Below, piece after piece: positions 11,801-18,717 of a stretch of 64,000 nucleotides of DNA (position 1 is the stretch's first letter; every line of letters starts with the position of its first letter). Under the pieces are notes generated by a model, which saw only the letters and a program-made list of their open reading frames with translations, ran no database searches and was not told the DNA's origin. The position numbers and the translations under genes were made by a program. The stretch is from Pantoea agglomerans NBRC 102470. Its GTDB lineage: Bacteria; Pseudomonadota; Gammaproteobacteria; Enterobacterales; Enterobacteriaceae. Where the stretch lies: positions 310,001-374,000 of the forward strand of contig NZ_BCZA01000002.1 in NCBI RefSeq assembly GCF_001598475.1, written 5' to 3'.

Positions 11801-13575
11801 AGATTGGGTGCGGTTAACGAGCCCATGTTACGCAGTTGTGCACTGTTCAGGATGAGTGCATTCTGACTGCTGATGGCCCCCTGATTTTCCAGCCTGCCAC
11901 GAGCGGTCAGTTGCGCGTCACCGCGTGCAGTGATGGAGCCGTTTTGTTGCAGCGTATCGCTGTTAATCACGGCATCGCCATGACTCACCATCTCGCCACT
12001 GTTATTCAGGGTCGGGGCATCGATTTGCAGACGCTGACTGACCAGATTGCCGCTGTTGCTGAAGGTGTCCGCAACACTGAATAGTGTGTTGCCCTGTGCG
12101 GAGAAGATCCCGTCCTGATTCAGACGATTAGCCGTGATCGTGGCATCACCCGTACTGATCAGTTTGCCGCTGTTATCAAGAGTGCCGCTTTGAATGTTCA
12201 GGCTGCTGCCACTGATTTCATCGCGGTTAGTCAGCTGTCCGCTAACAGCCAAAGTATTTTTACCCTGAGCCAGCAGCTTACCGTTCTGTTGCAGAGTATT
12301 AGTGCGAACCTGCACGTCACCATTACTGGCCAGGCTGCCACTGTTAGTGATCTGCGCGGCCTGAATATCGAGTGTTTTTGCGGCGGCGAGCTGACCGGCA
12401 TTGTCCAGCTGAGAGGTGGCAGAGAGCTGCAGCGTGTCTACCGCACTACCGCTGCTGCTGTTATCAACACTCAGGTTAGCACCGCTGAGACGCACATTCT
12501 GGCCTGCTTTAACGCTGCTGCCTTTGAGCGTGATACTGCCCTGACTGTTGAGGTCCAGCGAGGCGTCGCTGCCCAGCGAGGCCGCGTTTAAGGCAATATC
12601 CTGCTGCGCTGTCAGCGCGACGTTGCCCCCGGCTTTATGTTCGCCCTGCAGGGCGATGCTGCTGCCTTTTGCAGTCAGGGTGCCGCTGGTCAGGCTGTTG
12701 TTGATGCTTAACCGACCCTGCGCATCCAGCACCATATCGCCCTGACGGGCATTAAGATTGCCGAGATTGACGCCAACGCCGTTTTCGCTGGAGACCAGAT
12801 GGATGCGGTTTGCGTACATACCGCCCAGCGCGCCGGTATCTACAGCAACCGATGGCGCAGCACCTTCGCCCGCGATGGGTGTCACGCTGCCATCAGCACC
12901 GACCCGGTTTGCGCCCAGCGTCACATTAAGATCTTTGGCATGGATGCCCGCGTTGATTTCGGTTGCGCGCGCGATGATTGAGACAGCATCAGCCTGGCTG
13001 CCATCCAGTCCTTTACCCTCAATGCTGATTGCGCCTTTCGTCACCTCCAGCGATTGCAGATTGCCCTGCGCATCAAGCTGCGGCTTACCGGTGGTCAGCG
13101 TAACGTTGGGCGTATTGATAAAGCCGCAGCCGTTACAGGTAATGCCATAAGGGTTAGCGACCATCACGTTGGCCGCTTTGCCCGCTACTTCGGTATAGCC
13201 CTGCAACTGTGAACGGTTAGCACCCACCACCTCATTGATAATGGCCCGGGCTTCCTGCCCGGCTTTGAGATTCGGGTTGTTCTGGACAAGTCCACCCAGC
13301 TGGGTCTGCGTCAACCGGCCGGTTGCGTTGTTCAGGATCAGCCCTTCCTGACCCACGTTGTAATTCTGATACTGGTTATGCGACAGGCCCGCCGCATTCG
13401 GCGTCGCGATATTAATGACCGGAACACCATTCCCGGCAGCATCGACTTTGGTCCCTGGTGTGACGGGCGCTATCGCCGCAGAAAAGGCGGGCAGCAGTGG
13501 CTGAAACGCGATCAGCGAGCAGATGAGATAGCTCAGCAGACGACGCGGCAGTGAAAGCTTTAATTGATCATCCAT
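2032..13575 (-). CDS. cdiA: CdiA: giant contact-dependent growth inhibition exoprotein (two-partner secretion)
   Basis: A 3847-residue exoprotein. Residues 1-33 form a signal peptide (RRLLSYLICSLIAFQPLLPA) without the long ESPR extension seen in many CdiA/FhaB proteins. Residues about 40-300 are the two-partner-secretion domain, with NPNL and, at 141-154, NPYGITCNGCGFIN, a variant of the usual NPNGI motif. Residues about 300-1860 are FHA-1 repeats (LNNSG/LQG units), about 1880-2400 a Tyr/Pro-containing non-repeat block likely to hold the receptor-binding part, and about 2400-3130 FHA-2 repeats (AGRDLNL-like). A pretoxin region leads to VENN at 3581-3584, the usual boundary of the exchangeable C-terminus. 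CdiB should export it; the last 267 residues carry entry and toxin domains. The reading frame is intact over 11.5 kb. Confidence 0.95.
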   Translation of the reverse strand: MDDQLKLSLPRRLLSYLICSLIAFQPLLPAFSAAIAPVTPGTKVDAAGNGVPVINIATPNAAGLSHNQYQNYNVGQEGLILNNATGRLTQTQLGGLVQNNPNLKAGQEARAIINEVVGANRSQLQGYTEVAGKAANVMVANPYGITCNGCGFINTPNVTLTTGKPQLDAQGNLQSLEVTKGAISIEGKGLDGSQADAVSIIARATEINAGIHAKDLNVTLGANRVGADGSVTPIAGEGAAPSVAVDTGALGGMYANRIHLVSSENGVGVNLGNLNARQGDMVLDAQGRLSINNSLTSGTLTAKGSSIALQGEHKAGGNVALTAQQDIALNAASLGSDASLDLNSQGSITLKGSSVKAGQNVRLSGANLSVDNSSSGSAVDTLQLSATSQLDNAGQLAAAKTLDIQAAQITNSGSLASNGDVQVRTNTLQQNGKLLAQGKNTLAVSGQLTNRDEISGSSLNIQSGTLDNSGKLISTGDATITANRLNQDGIFSAQGNTLFSVADTFSNSGNLVSQRLQIDAPTLNNSGEMVSHGDAVINSDTLQQNGSITARGDAQLTARGRLENQGAISSQNALILNSAQLRNMGSLTAPNLTLTTGQISNGGLLQGSNQLSLHAGQLDNLAAGTISSDNDFALDLPQLNNSGLITSGKTLVVSGDQLNNSGEINAASLSARYGHLDNQLGGKLLASDPLQLHGDVLTNQGIIAAATLNSDVSQVNNSGTLQGDKALSLQGSRLTNSGTLLSAGQLNMQQQTLDNSGLMQGKQLTLNADRWQNSGNALSEADADLQSDMLVNSGKILGQQGIALKANHTDNSGWLIAQALTLRGDLINSGLIQGNQQITLAGDQLDNQQGGQLLSDGTLNGNITSLNNHGAMQADQIALNAKALQNSGTVRAGKALTAQVGGVLDNSGSLISQQQMNLQAGEIDNKGTLAADNLSLGAPVLSNAGLLQGNSTLTLDHQQLHNLHGGQLIAGGPLTLTLAQLDNDGLLQVNGKLSVNGNRLNNSGRLLSDDLDLQIADTLNNSSTGQIVTGQQADLHAQTLSNSGQIAAQQLSASGNTLENSGLLQGDTLLDLGFAQTLNHNNGQLLSGDRLIVKGGNAINDGSWQGQQLDVTLDSLDNRGSINGISALRGNIASDLINSGTLVSQGNSDLNATTLRNSGKIMADRLGLQGTSLNNDSLLQGNTALTAQADNITQSAGGKTLSGGTLTLTAGQLNTQGTLQGEQATVNADNWLHQGSLLGSKDLNASISNELYNTGSLMSQNTAQVTANTLNNSGSLLSEGAMVLNGVALNNSGSVQGKTLTISPASVINQGSLIGLQALTFAAAPQVAGRMLLRALAAPSRQLINNQGGSLLTQGTLNINGGDVVNSGSWQGQQILLNARKLTNNGAIQSADALQLILADRLDTGAGSKISANGTAALQALTLTNQGEWIARNLTLRGDTLNNNGAVTGVDALTVGLNGALTQQQDKTLLSAGRLTLQSSSLNNAGRVQGGDLQITSGAVDNNGRLQGDNSLLVNAGGRITNGGNGAMITQNALTLTGPELFNYGLIQGNGNGVATITGLTQNDGRWLSGGAQTLNTPQLNNNGWLQASQLILNATNASNNGTLLADGQGTLTGNGFSNQGTVQGGNLEVNYQQVNNSGTLLGNNRLSVMAAQVNQQSSGRLFSGGSLLVHSNGFDQTGQVVALGNATLEIANGFTGRDVLAAGGRLSVSSNGAIDNQGTMQGGALTLSAGGDLTNNGQLTTGTGDSALSGNRIAMNGNGSLQGGGNINLASRSDIVLDGFTGTRGNLVLSAPGSIVNNALLYAAGNLSLFANSIRNQRADMLAGGSMWLQGDAAGNANGEVVNNSGTIETQNGDITINTGHLLNTRDGLSTSSSTVANSGLPSGADNGSFDMRLSELSVDAGELGYLLKDAGGGNAEGAGSADRYTLVPTEKARVKRYLVSQTTTTAVASGGAARIAAGRNLFIRALQLDNQASNLLAGNDANLSGGVLNNASWQSGVSSKYLSFALAPKTSLAPPSELIVRKKPNQEYLNQTNLEFYAPKNSTGATTNTSDDTVKYILSSGPEYETAYTGNGLRAVIQAGGNVSANFSGDISNTNTTANTGWSGNTLSAPAIRGLTAAGTAGAQSHQQLAAADKAAINTPQWRDQLQNALQQVNGAGALETASQGSAPLTQYATAGKHNAALGEAINLTNAAQDPASLHNYKVAEVDISAYPLPSGENGYFVASNTNSRYLITVNPKLNGLGQLDQSLFGELNAKLGKQPATTPLQETRPQYTDENAFLGSSYMLSRLNLKPDYDYRFLGDAAFDTRYVSNAVLNQTGNRYINGLGSDLAQMRYLMDNAAAAQKSLGLEFGVSLSAGQLASLDKSMVWWEATTINGETVMVPKLYLSTKDVEMRDGSVIAGNNVTLKGGNITNTGSSVMAKNDLTIDSQNTLSNLNAGLLHAGGDLQLSALNDINNVSATISGKKVALESVNGDINNLTTSQLWHLDADNGKGAKKSYTETLSGPTASITSLDSLSLKAGNDIIVTGANLKAGGDLLLNAWNDIAITGNQNVTGSAQSGFGNRWQKVDPTSTTSVTTVGSQIAAGGNMAMQAGHDLTVTASNISAGKNAALAAGNDLNLNSATTSQNDVKGKRETHSTGLDRTTLTSGGDLALQAGRDLNSQAAGIAADKDVTLQAGRDVNLLAAETGSGNSYKSGKKVEINESVRQQGTEIASGGSTTVKAGQDVNSEAAQVTASGNIAVGAGRDINLTTATESDYAYKEETKTKKGFLSKKTTHTISEDSDTRENGTLLSGDNVTLNAGNNLLVQGSQVVGDGTVALRAGNNVDIVAATNTDSTWRFSETKKSGLMGTGGIGITVGSSKSVHDLRDKGTTQSQSASTVGSTGGNVSIVAGGQAHVSGSDLVAGRDLAITGDSVIIDPGHDKRTHDELFEQKKSGLTLALSGAVGEAINNAVAAAQTSKKESDGRLAALQATKAALSGVQAVLGGQLAEASADPNNGLGVSLSLTTQKSKSQQHQASDSVAGSTLNAGKNLSITSAGKGRGEHSGDILIAGSQLKAAGDSSLNAARDIVLSGAANTQESSGKNSSGGGGVGISFGAGQGSAGISIFASVNGAKGKESGNGTRWSETTLDSGGRVSLNSGRDTTLNGAQVSGNQVTADVGRDLTITSQQDSDRYDSKQTSYGAGGSFTFGSMSVSGYASVNQDKMHSNFDSVQEQSGIYAGNGGFDITVGNHTQLNGAVIASQGDAADNRLDTGTLGFTDIGNAADYRVSHSGGSIALSSGGGMGAQMLSSVASNAASTLLSGLNNNGHAEGTTQSAVANGTVIIRDRVNQKQDVADLSRDTEHANDSISAIFDKEKEQKRLQTAQLAGEISGQMTNIVTTMGDIKGLEKARSAKNAETLPAGATEKKRGEWLEKMRDSPEYQAEMKQWGIGSTSQKVAQTVGSILTGLVTGNAGQAVAGGLNPWAAQLIKKETTDASGNVDVATNAMAHAVWGAVSSQMSGGSAAAGAAGAFSGELATRYIAEKYWGADTPEKIAALGQEDREQLSLLGTLAAGLAGGMVGNSSAAATSGAIAGKNAVENNSLADIAQAQAEGKTVEQKAGEYVEAENERYRKANCGGMSAETCSVKMYEERREALKETALLGADFVPVVGDIKSFAEARSALDYLAAAIGIIPGAGDVAGKVIKAAETALKKGDVAEASKLINKASDQIQAVKPLDVGSFKELKDRAVVGDGLEHDHIPSFAAIRQAKENELGRKLTPTEEKSLYNNATAIEVPKDVHQAGRTYGGKNTPSQIKEDAIDLCGAECRDTDLHRKNMLDRGYDPKLVDDAIIEIKKRNSQTGVTK
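7995..12675 (-). repeat. FHA-1 repeat array of cdiA
   Basis: About 1500 codons of degenerate 20-25-residue units with a recurring L-N-N-S-G / L-Q-G-x-x-L pattern. In the DNA they show as frequent CCGCTGTT, CAGCGT and CCCTGCA words. They fold as the right-handed beta-helix stalk of CdiA. The copies are diverged, so this is a protein repeat and not a simple DNA tandem repeat. Boundaries are approximate. Confidence 0.85.
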
Positions 13576-13590
13576 AATCGGGGCCTTTTT

Positions 13591-15258
13591 TTAAAAAACG
13601 AGTCCAACACGCGCGTAAACGCTGAGGCGATCGGGCGCAAGATAATTGGGGTAGCTGACAGGGATACCCAGCGACAGCTGAGTGGAGACATGCGCGTTAC
13701 GGGTGCCAAGTCCCAGCGAACTGCCCCACAGCGTGCCTGCTGCGTAGCGATCCTGTTTGTCGCTCTGGAGCCACCCGCCGTCCAGCGCCAGGGTGGTGCT
13801 GACCTCGCCGATTGCAGGCAGGGTAAACAGCGAGTAATTCAGTTCGTTACGCAGATACCCGCCAACATCGCCGGACAGATATTGCTCCTTGTAGCCGCGA
13901 ACCGAGTTATCGCCACCAATCGTCAGGCGTTCGCTGCCATAGAGGCGATCCGGCGACCACTGAGCGTAAAAGCTGCTGAGCCACCACATTTTCTGAGTGA
14001 CAGGCCGCTGATAGCTGCTGCTGACGCTCCATTTGCGGAATTCAGCTTTAGGAAAATCGTCGCTTTTACCCTTGTCGCTTTCCGCATCAAACCACGGCAT
14101 CCCGCGGCTCAGCATCGGGTTCAGGGTGGCCACCCCACCCGCAATTTTTTGCGTATGGTTAAAACCGATCTGCAGACTGGTCAGTTTGCGGCTACTGCTT
14201 TGAAGCAGGGTCTCATTCAGCCAGTTATGGCTGACGTAATGGTTCAGCCCAAGCTGAACACCGGTTTTGATTTGCCCGTTGCGGAACAGCACCCACGATC
14301 CGCTGAGGCGGTTAGAGATGTTGTCGCCGAAGCTATACCAGTCGAAACTATTGGCGTTAAAGCGGCTGTGATAGTTGCTCCAGCTATAGCTGTAATCCAG
14401 CAGCCCATAGCCATAAGGCACGCTGACGCCCGCCTGGAAATTTTGCGCATCGCGCCAGTCGCTGAAAGCGCTGCTGCGGCCACCGCTGACAAACCAGCGA
14501 TCGGCAACACCCAGCAGGTCATTACCCACCAGCGAGCCGGAAAGCTGACCGACGCCGGTGCTTCGCTGGCCGCTATTGTCCATATTCAGCCCCAGCGTCA
14601 GAGGAAACTCGGGTGTGCTGGTCAGGTTAACAATGGAATAGCCCGGCTGAGTCGATGGGATGATTTCAATCTGAACCGGCGTAGTACGAAGCCGGTTTAT
14701 CTGCTCCATACCCTGTTCAATGTCACGTAAATTTAAAATACGTCCTGCACGGGTCGGGAACGCCATGTTCAGCTGACGTGCACTGGCACCCTGCAAATGA
14801 ATCGCCTCAAGCTTTCCTTCCAGTACGGTGATATTTAACGCCCCGTGGGAAAGGTTCTGTTCTGTCAGGAAGGCCCGGCTGGTGATATAGCCGCGCTGGA
14901 CATACCACTCTGAAATGGCGCGTACCAGCTGATTAATACGGTCCAGACTCAGGCACTGATTGATATAGGGAGCGACAAGTCTCTTCTGTGTATCAGGCGT
15001 GATTAAGCTCGCCTGTTGCAGTGAAATCTGGTTGATTTCAAAACAGGGGCCGCTGGCTGGCGCCGACTCGGTTTTTTGCAGCTCAACCTGATGCGCCTGT
15101 GTTAATGCGTCACGCTGCTGCTGATCCTGCTGCAACCGCTGCTGCTGCTGGTTTTGAATAACGTCAAGATCGCCAGGCGTGACCGGTGCAGCCATGACAT
15201 TGCTGATAAACAAACTGGCTCCGAAAACCAGCCACTTCCCTGTTTCAGGCATTTTCAT
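13591..15258 (-). CDS. cdiB: CdiB: two-partner secretion outer-membrane transporter (ShlB/FhaC family)
   Basis: A 555-residue TpsB protein that exports CdiA across the outer membrane. It has a signal peptide (residues 1-23, ending VMAA) and a Gln-rich N-terminal helix (QNQQQQRLQQDQQQR). A POTRA pair follows, with two cysteines about 28 residues apart, then SRAFLTEQNLSHGALNITVLEG, the classic second-POTRA motif. The rest is a 16-strand barrel ending YARVGLVF with the C-terminal phenylalanine recognised by the BAM machinery. The RLTIGGDNSVRGY segment is the conserved barrel loop L6 motif. The stop is 15 bp before cdiA, and the order B-A-I matches the Enterobacterales cdi layout. Length is typical (550-580). 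Confidence 0.93.
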   Translation of the reverse strand: MKMPETGKWLVFGASLFISNVMAAPVTPGDLDVIQNQQQQRLQQDQQQRDALTQAHQVELQKTESAPASGPCFEINQISLQQASLITPDTQKRLVAPYINQCLSLDRINQLVRAISEWYVQRGYITSRAFLTEQNLSHGALNITVLEGKLEAIHLQGASARQLNMAFPTRAGRILNLRDIEQGMEQINRLRTTPVQIEIIPSTQPGYSIVNLTSTPEFPLTLGLNMDNSGQRSTGVGQLSGSLVGNDLLGVADRWFVSGGRSSAFSDWRDAQNFQAGVSVPYGYGLLDYSYSWSNYHSRFNANSFDWYSFGDNISNRLSGSWVLFRNGQIKTGVQLGLNHYVSHNWLNETLLQSSSRKLTSLQIGFNHTQKIAGGVATLNPMLSRGMPWFDAESDKGKSDDFPKAEFRKWSVSSSYQRPVTQKMWWLSSFYAQWSPDRLYGSERLTIGGDNSVRGYKEQYLSGDVGGYLRNELNYSLFTLPAIGEVSTTLALDGGWLQSDKQDRYAAGTLWGSSLGLGTRNAHVSTQLSLGIPVSYPNYLAPDRLSVYARVGLVF

Positions 15259-15450
15259 CGAAGGATTAACAACGCTTATTGTAAGTTTTGCGTAAGCACA
15301 GGCGTGCAGATTACCACCTTAACAATCGGAAATTACTTATTGACTTAAAATAATGATGTGGTTTCAGAAAAAGGGAAATTAGCGGTGATAAAAATTTTTT
15401 TAAGCTAAATTAGCAACTACTTAGCCACTTTCTATATGCGGAGGTCATTT

Positions 15451-15513
15451 ATGAGTGTTAAGAGAATGGATGTTAAGGCGAACACTGAAGAATATACATG
15501 CGCGACGGATTAA
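15451..15513 (+). CDS. Candidate 20-residue small protein
   Basis: A 20-codon ORF (ATG 15451, TAA 15511) preceded at 7-bp spacing by GGAGG at 15440-15444, an almost perfect ribosome-binding site in an otherwise AT-rich, gene-poor stretch upstream of cdiB and on the opposite strand. The peptide is polar (begins MSVKRMDVKA, contains one Cys) with no membrane segment. Nothing is known of it. The strong Shine-Dalgarno sequence is the only evidence, so it may be a leader peptide, a true small protein or chance. Confidence 0.3.
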   Translation: MSVKRMDVKANTEEYTCATD

Positions 15514-15620
15514 TTATTCATATAACGGCGATGGGATATTAAGTGGGATAAAAAATAATGATGTTGCTGTTTTTCGTGGTGAAGCCTGCTGGCTGAAATG
15601 ACCAGCGCAATACAGATGCA

Positions 15621-15647
15621 AAAAGGCCCGCAACGTAGCGGGCCTTT
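15621..15647 (-). terminator. Rho-independent terminator behind the 51-residue ORF
   Basis: A 10-bp perfect stem (AAAGGCCCGC at 15622-15631, GCGGGCCTTT at 15638-15647) with a 6-nt loop. On the minus strand it runs into five T residues, so it terminates the small minus-strand gene that stops at 15671. It may also stop weak plus-strand transcription past the 20-residue ORF. Confidence 0.8.
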
Positions 15648-15670
15648 AACCAGACAACATACAACAACCA

Positions 15671-15826
15671 TTATTTTTCATGGTAGCGATGCACTGCCGG
15701 ATAATATTCCAGTCCATACAGCTGGCTCAGCGGCAGCAGCAGTTCTACGTTAATATCATGCACACGTTCACTCGCCACAGGGCCGCTCAGCAGCTGTTCA
15801 AACCAGGCTATCAGTTTCTGTTTCAT
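15671..15826 (-). CDS. Small conserved-looking hypothetical protein, 51 residues
   Basis: ATG at 15826 with GGAGAG five bases upstream of a short spacer, stop TAA at 15671, and a proper terminator 24 bp later. The product is amphipathic and helical (begins MKQKLIAWFEQLLSG) and ends with a Tyr/His-rich tail (YGLEYYPAVHRYHEK). There is no signal peptide or recognised domain. Ribosome-binding site, codon use and dedicated terminator make a real gene likely. Its role is unknown; it stands alone, separated from the lactonase gene by about 150 bp. Confidence 0.6.
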   Translation of the reverse strand: MKQKLIAWFEQLLSGPVASERVHDINVELLLPLSQLYGLEYYPAVHRYHEK

Positions 15827-15974
15827 CTCAGGCTCTCCGCATCAGTTGATGCCCTGAGTAAACCCGCTTATGCCCCCGATCAGAACCAAAAATTTCTGCG
15901 CTGCTTATGCCGTAAATGGCATAAGCAGTCCCCCATCTGTTTAGCCAGTGCCATACACCGGCTGCTCACAACGG

Positions 15975-17087
15975 TTACTGCGTTATCAGCGTCACCCAGT
16001 TCGCGCCTTTACCAGCCGGGGCTTCAGCAACCCGTTTGAGTTCGCCGCTGGCGGGATCGATAGCGTAACTGCCAATCACCGCGCTCTTCTCCCCGCTGAC
16101 GATCAGCCATTTACCCTGCGCATCAATCGCAATACTGCGGGGCTGTTTTTCAACCGGCCAGCTGCCGATCAGCGTTAGTTCACCCGACTGTTTATCAACC
16201 CGGTAGCCGCTGACGGTGCCGGAGGTGCGCTCGGTCACGTAGATAAATTGTCCGTCAGGCGTGATTTTGATGTCTGCTGCCCAGATGCGCGGCGTGGGAT
16301 CGCTGTAGCCCGCCGGGCGCTGCTCGCCATGCTGCAGGTTATATTTCTTCGCCACCGCATTCGGCCACGTTTTCAGCTCCGTCAGTGACCCATCCGCCGC
16401 GCGACGGAACTGCGTAATGGTGCCGCTCATCTCCGCGAGGTTATAGAGAAAACGATTGTCGGGCGAAATCACCGAATGTCGTGCGCCGCTGTTCTTCTCG
16501 CCCTGAACAAAACCGGTTCCCAGCGGCGTTATCGCGCCGTTATCGGCAAAGGCATATTGCAGCACGCGATCCGCGCCAAGGTTGCCGACGTAAAGTGAAT
16601 GATTGCTGACGTCGGTGATCACCGAGTGGGCATGCGGCCCGGTTTTCACCTCGCCAGTGACCTGTGGTGTCACAACTCCTTTGTCATCAATCCGGTTGCT
16701 GGTGACGATATCGCTGTCATAGGAGGCAGCCAGCAGATAGCGCCCACTTCTGTCGGTGGTGATCCACGGAAAGCTGGCTGCAACCGGCGTCACCGCCAGT
16801 TTCTGCAAGTCACCGTGCGGACCCGAGACGCGCCAGCTGATGATCGAGTAAGGCGGACTCCGCAGCGCACCATAGAGCCGTTTACCATCCGGGCTGGCCG
16901 CCAGCGGCATAATCTTTTTACCGGCAGGCGTATCGCCACGCCATTGCAGGCTGCCATTCGCCTCGCTGAGCTGATAGCGGGAAACGGTGCCGGATTCGGC
17001 ATTGGACACATAGACAAAGGTTGTCGCCCATAACGGGGCGCTACACAGCAGCGGCAGGAGTGCCAGCGCCGTTTTCAGACGGATCAT
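15975..17087 (-). CDS. Periplasmic lactonase-family beta-propeller protein
   Basis: A 370-residue protein with a clear signal peptide (LALLPLLCSAPLWA, cleavage near residue 21). It is built of repeated propeller blades, each with a [V/L]-SPDGR/K-x-LY-like turn: AASPDGKRLYG, TDRSGRYLLAA, ISPDNRFLYNL, ITPDGQFIYV, IDAQGKWLIV. This is the 6-phosphogluconolactonase (YbhE/Pgl-like) seven-bladed fold. The family includes cytosolic 6-phosphogluconolactonase, but export to the periplasm argues for another lactone or sugar-derived substrate. It stands alone, with no obvious operon partner. Fold call is strong; substrate unknown. Confidence 0.82.
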   Translation of the reverse strand: MIRLKTALALLPLLCSAPLWATTFVYVSNAESGTVSRYQLSEANGSLQWRGDTPAGKKIMPLAASPDGKRLYGALRSPPYSIISWRVSGPHGDLQKLAVTPVAASFPWITTDRSGRYLLAASYDSDIVTSNRIDDKGVVTPQVTGEVKTGPHAHSVITDVSNHSLYVGNLGADRVLQYAFADNGAITPLGTGFVQGEKNSGARHSVISPDNRFLYNLAEMSGTITQFRRAADGSLTELKTWPNAVAKKYNLQHGEQRPAGYSDPTPRIWAADIKITPDGQFIYVTERTSGTVSGYRVDKQSGELTLIGSWPVEKQPRSIAIDAQGKWLIVSGEKSAVIGSYAIDPASGELKRVAEAPAGKGANWVTLITQ

Positions 17088-17243
17088 AGGGTCACCTTGA
17101 TAAGTAGTGTCTGCATCATTGCGCAGCAGGCATTACGCTAACCCTGTCTGAGAAGACTGGCTTTGTGCAACTGTCTGAAATTCGGTTCGAAAGTCTGGAG
17201 ATGTGACGGAGATGTTATTTTTAATGGTGCTGAAAGAGGTATG

Positions 17244-17273
17244 ACGCCTTTCCCCACGGCGGGGGAAAGGCGT
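17244..17273 (-). terminator. Hairpin terminator behind the MATE gene
   Basis: A perfect 12-bp stem (ACGCCTTTCCCC at 17244-17255, GGGGAAAGGCGT at 17262-17273) with a 6-nt loop, 11 bp beyond the MATE stop codon. The T-tract is poor, so efficiency is uncertain. Confidence 0.6.
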
Positions 17274-17283
17274 TAACAACGCG

Positions 17284-18717
17284 CTAACCGGTTTTCGCGA
17301 TCATTTTTCGATAGCGGTTGAGCCACTTGCCACTGTTAAGTCGCCACCAGAAGAAGATGCCACGCACCGTCCAGTCGAGGAACATCCCCAGCCAGACGCC
17401 GGTCACGCCCATCCCCAGTTCAATCCCGAGCAGGTAGCCGACCACCACGCGGGCGCCCCACATGCTGAACATCGACACATACATGGTGTAACGTGCATCG
17501 CGTGCGCCCTTGAGTCCGGCAGGCAGTACCCAGGAAGCGGCCCATAACGGCATAAACAGCGCGTTAAGCCAGATCAGCTGCTTCGTCACGTTAATCACTT
17601 CCGGATCGCTGGTATAAAACCGCGCCAGTAATCCGGCCAGCGGCACCGTCAGCAGGGCCATCGCGGTCAGGCAGACCGTCGCCAGCCAGAAGACGTGCCG
17701 CACCTGGCGTTCCGCCTGGAACACCTGATTCCTGCCCAGACGGGTACCGGTGATAATGGTCGAAGCCGAACCCAGCGCATTGCCTGGCAGGTTGATCAGT
17801 GAGGCGATAGAAAAAGCGATAAAATTCCCGGCAATCTCGCTGGTGCCCATTCCGGCAACAAACACCTGTGTCAGCAGTTTACCGCCGTTGAACAGCACCG
17901 ACTCGATACTGGCAGGCACGCCTATACCTAAAACTTCCATCAGAATGCTGCTGTTCCAGCGCCGGAAATAGCTCGACAGCGTGATTTTCAGTGATGCGTT
18001 AAAGCCGATCATCAGCACGTAAATCACCGCGATCGCCCCGATATAGCGGGTGATGGTCAATCCGAGCCCGGCACCGATAAACCCTAAACCGTCCCACGAG
18101 AAGCAGCCATAAATCAGCACGCTACTGATGATGATGTTGAGGATGTTCATGCCGCCGTTAATCAGCATCGGAATCTTGGTGTTACCTGCACCGCGCAGCG
18201 CCCCGCTGCCAATCAGGGTGATGGCGGCGGCCGGATAGCTCCAGGCGGAAGTCTGCAGATAGCTCAGCGCCAGCGCTTTGACTTTTGGATCGGCGGCACC
18301 GGCAATCGCATCGACGATCAGATGACCCCAGAACTCAATGGCGATCACCAGCACAAAGGCGAGTATCGTCATCATGGCCAGCGACTGACGCGTGGCGGCG
18401 CGGGCGCGCTTGCCGTTGCGTTTTGCCAGGCTGAACGCCACCACCACCGTGGTACCGAGATCGATGGCAGCAAAGAACGAGATGATCACCATGTTGAAGC
18501 TGTCGGCCAGGCCGACGCCCGCCATTGCCTCTTTACCCAGCCAGCTGACCAGGAAGGTGCTCAGTACGCCCATCAATAGCACACAGGCGTTCTCGAAAAA
18601 GATAGGCACTGCTAATGGCGATATCTCACGCCAGTAGAGCGTGCGATACGAACGGCGTTTCGGGTACCACGCCGTGCGCTTGATCGCCTGCATCACTGCT
18701 ACGCCGGGATTTTGCAA
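17284..18717 (-). CDS. yeeO: MATE family efflux transporter, YeeO-like
   Basis: A 477-residue inner-membrane protein with twelve predicted helices in two similar halves, each beginning with the MATE-type P-I-F/V...G-x-V-D/S pattern (SPLAVPIFFENACVLLMGVLS at residues about 34-54; LGIGVPASIESVLFNGGKLL in the second half). MATE proteins export cationic drugs or metabolites using Na+ or H+; E. coli YeeO exports dipeptides and flavins. The divergent neighbour is amn, and in E. coli yeeO also lies close to amn, which supports orthology. The ATG at 18717 is the first; a second ATG eight codons in (MQAIKRT) may be the true start. A hairpin follows the stop. Confidence 0.82.
   Translation of the reverse strand: MQNPGVAVMQAIKRTAWYPKRRSYRTLYWREISPLAVPIFFENACVLLMGVLSTFLVSWLGKEAMAGVGLADSFNMVIISFFAAIDLGTTVVVAFSLAKRNGKRARAATRQSLAMMTILAFVLVIAIEFWGHLIVDAIAGAADPKVKALALSYLQTSAWSYPAAAITLIGSGALRGAGNTKIPMLINGGMNILNIIISSVLIYGCFSWDGLGFIGAGLGLTITRYIGAIAVIYVLMIGFNASLKITLSSYFRRWNSSILMEVLGIGVPASIESVLFNGGKLLTQVFVAGMGTSEIAGNFIAFSIASLINLPGNALGSASTIITGTRLGRNQVFQAERQVRHVFWLATVCLTAMALLTVPLAGLLARFYTSDPEVINVTKQLIWLNALFMPLWAASWVLPAGLKGARDARYTMYVSMFSMWGARVVVGYLLGIELGMGVTGVWLGMFLDWTVRGIFFWWRLNSGKWLNRYRKMIAKTG

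Noticed and set aside
8000..12700. Short recurring words in cdiA that might look like a CRISPR or tandem DNA repeat
   Set aside because: They are diverged FHA repeats of a protein, without constant repeat/spacer structure.
13564..14730. A 388-codon open frame on the plus strand opposite cdiB
   Set aside because: It is the antisense shadow of a clear TpsB gene in GC-rich DNA and has no ribosome-binding site or family resemblance.
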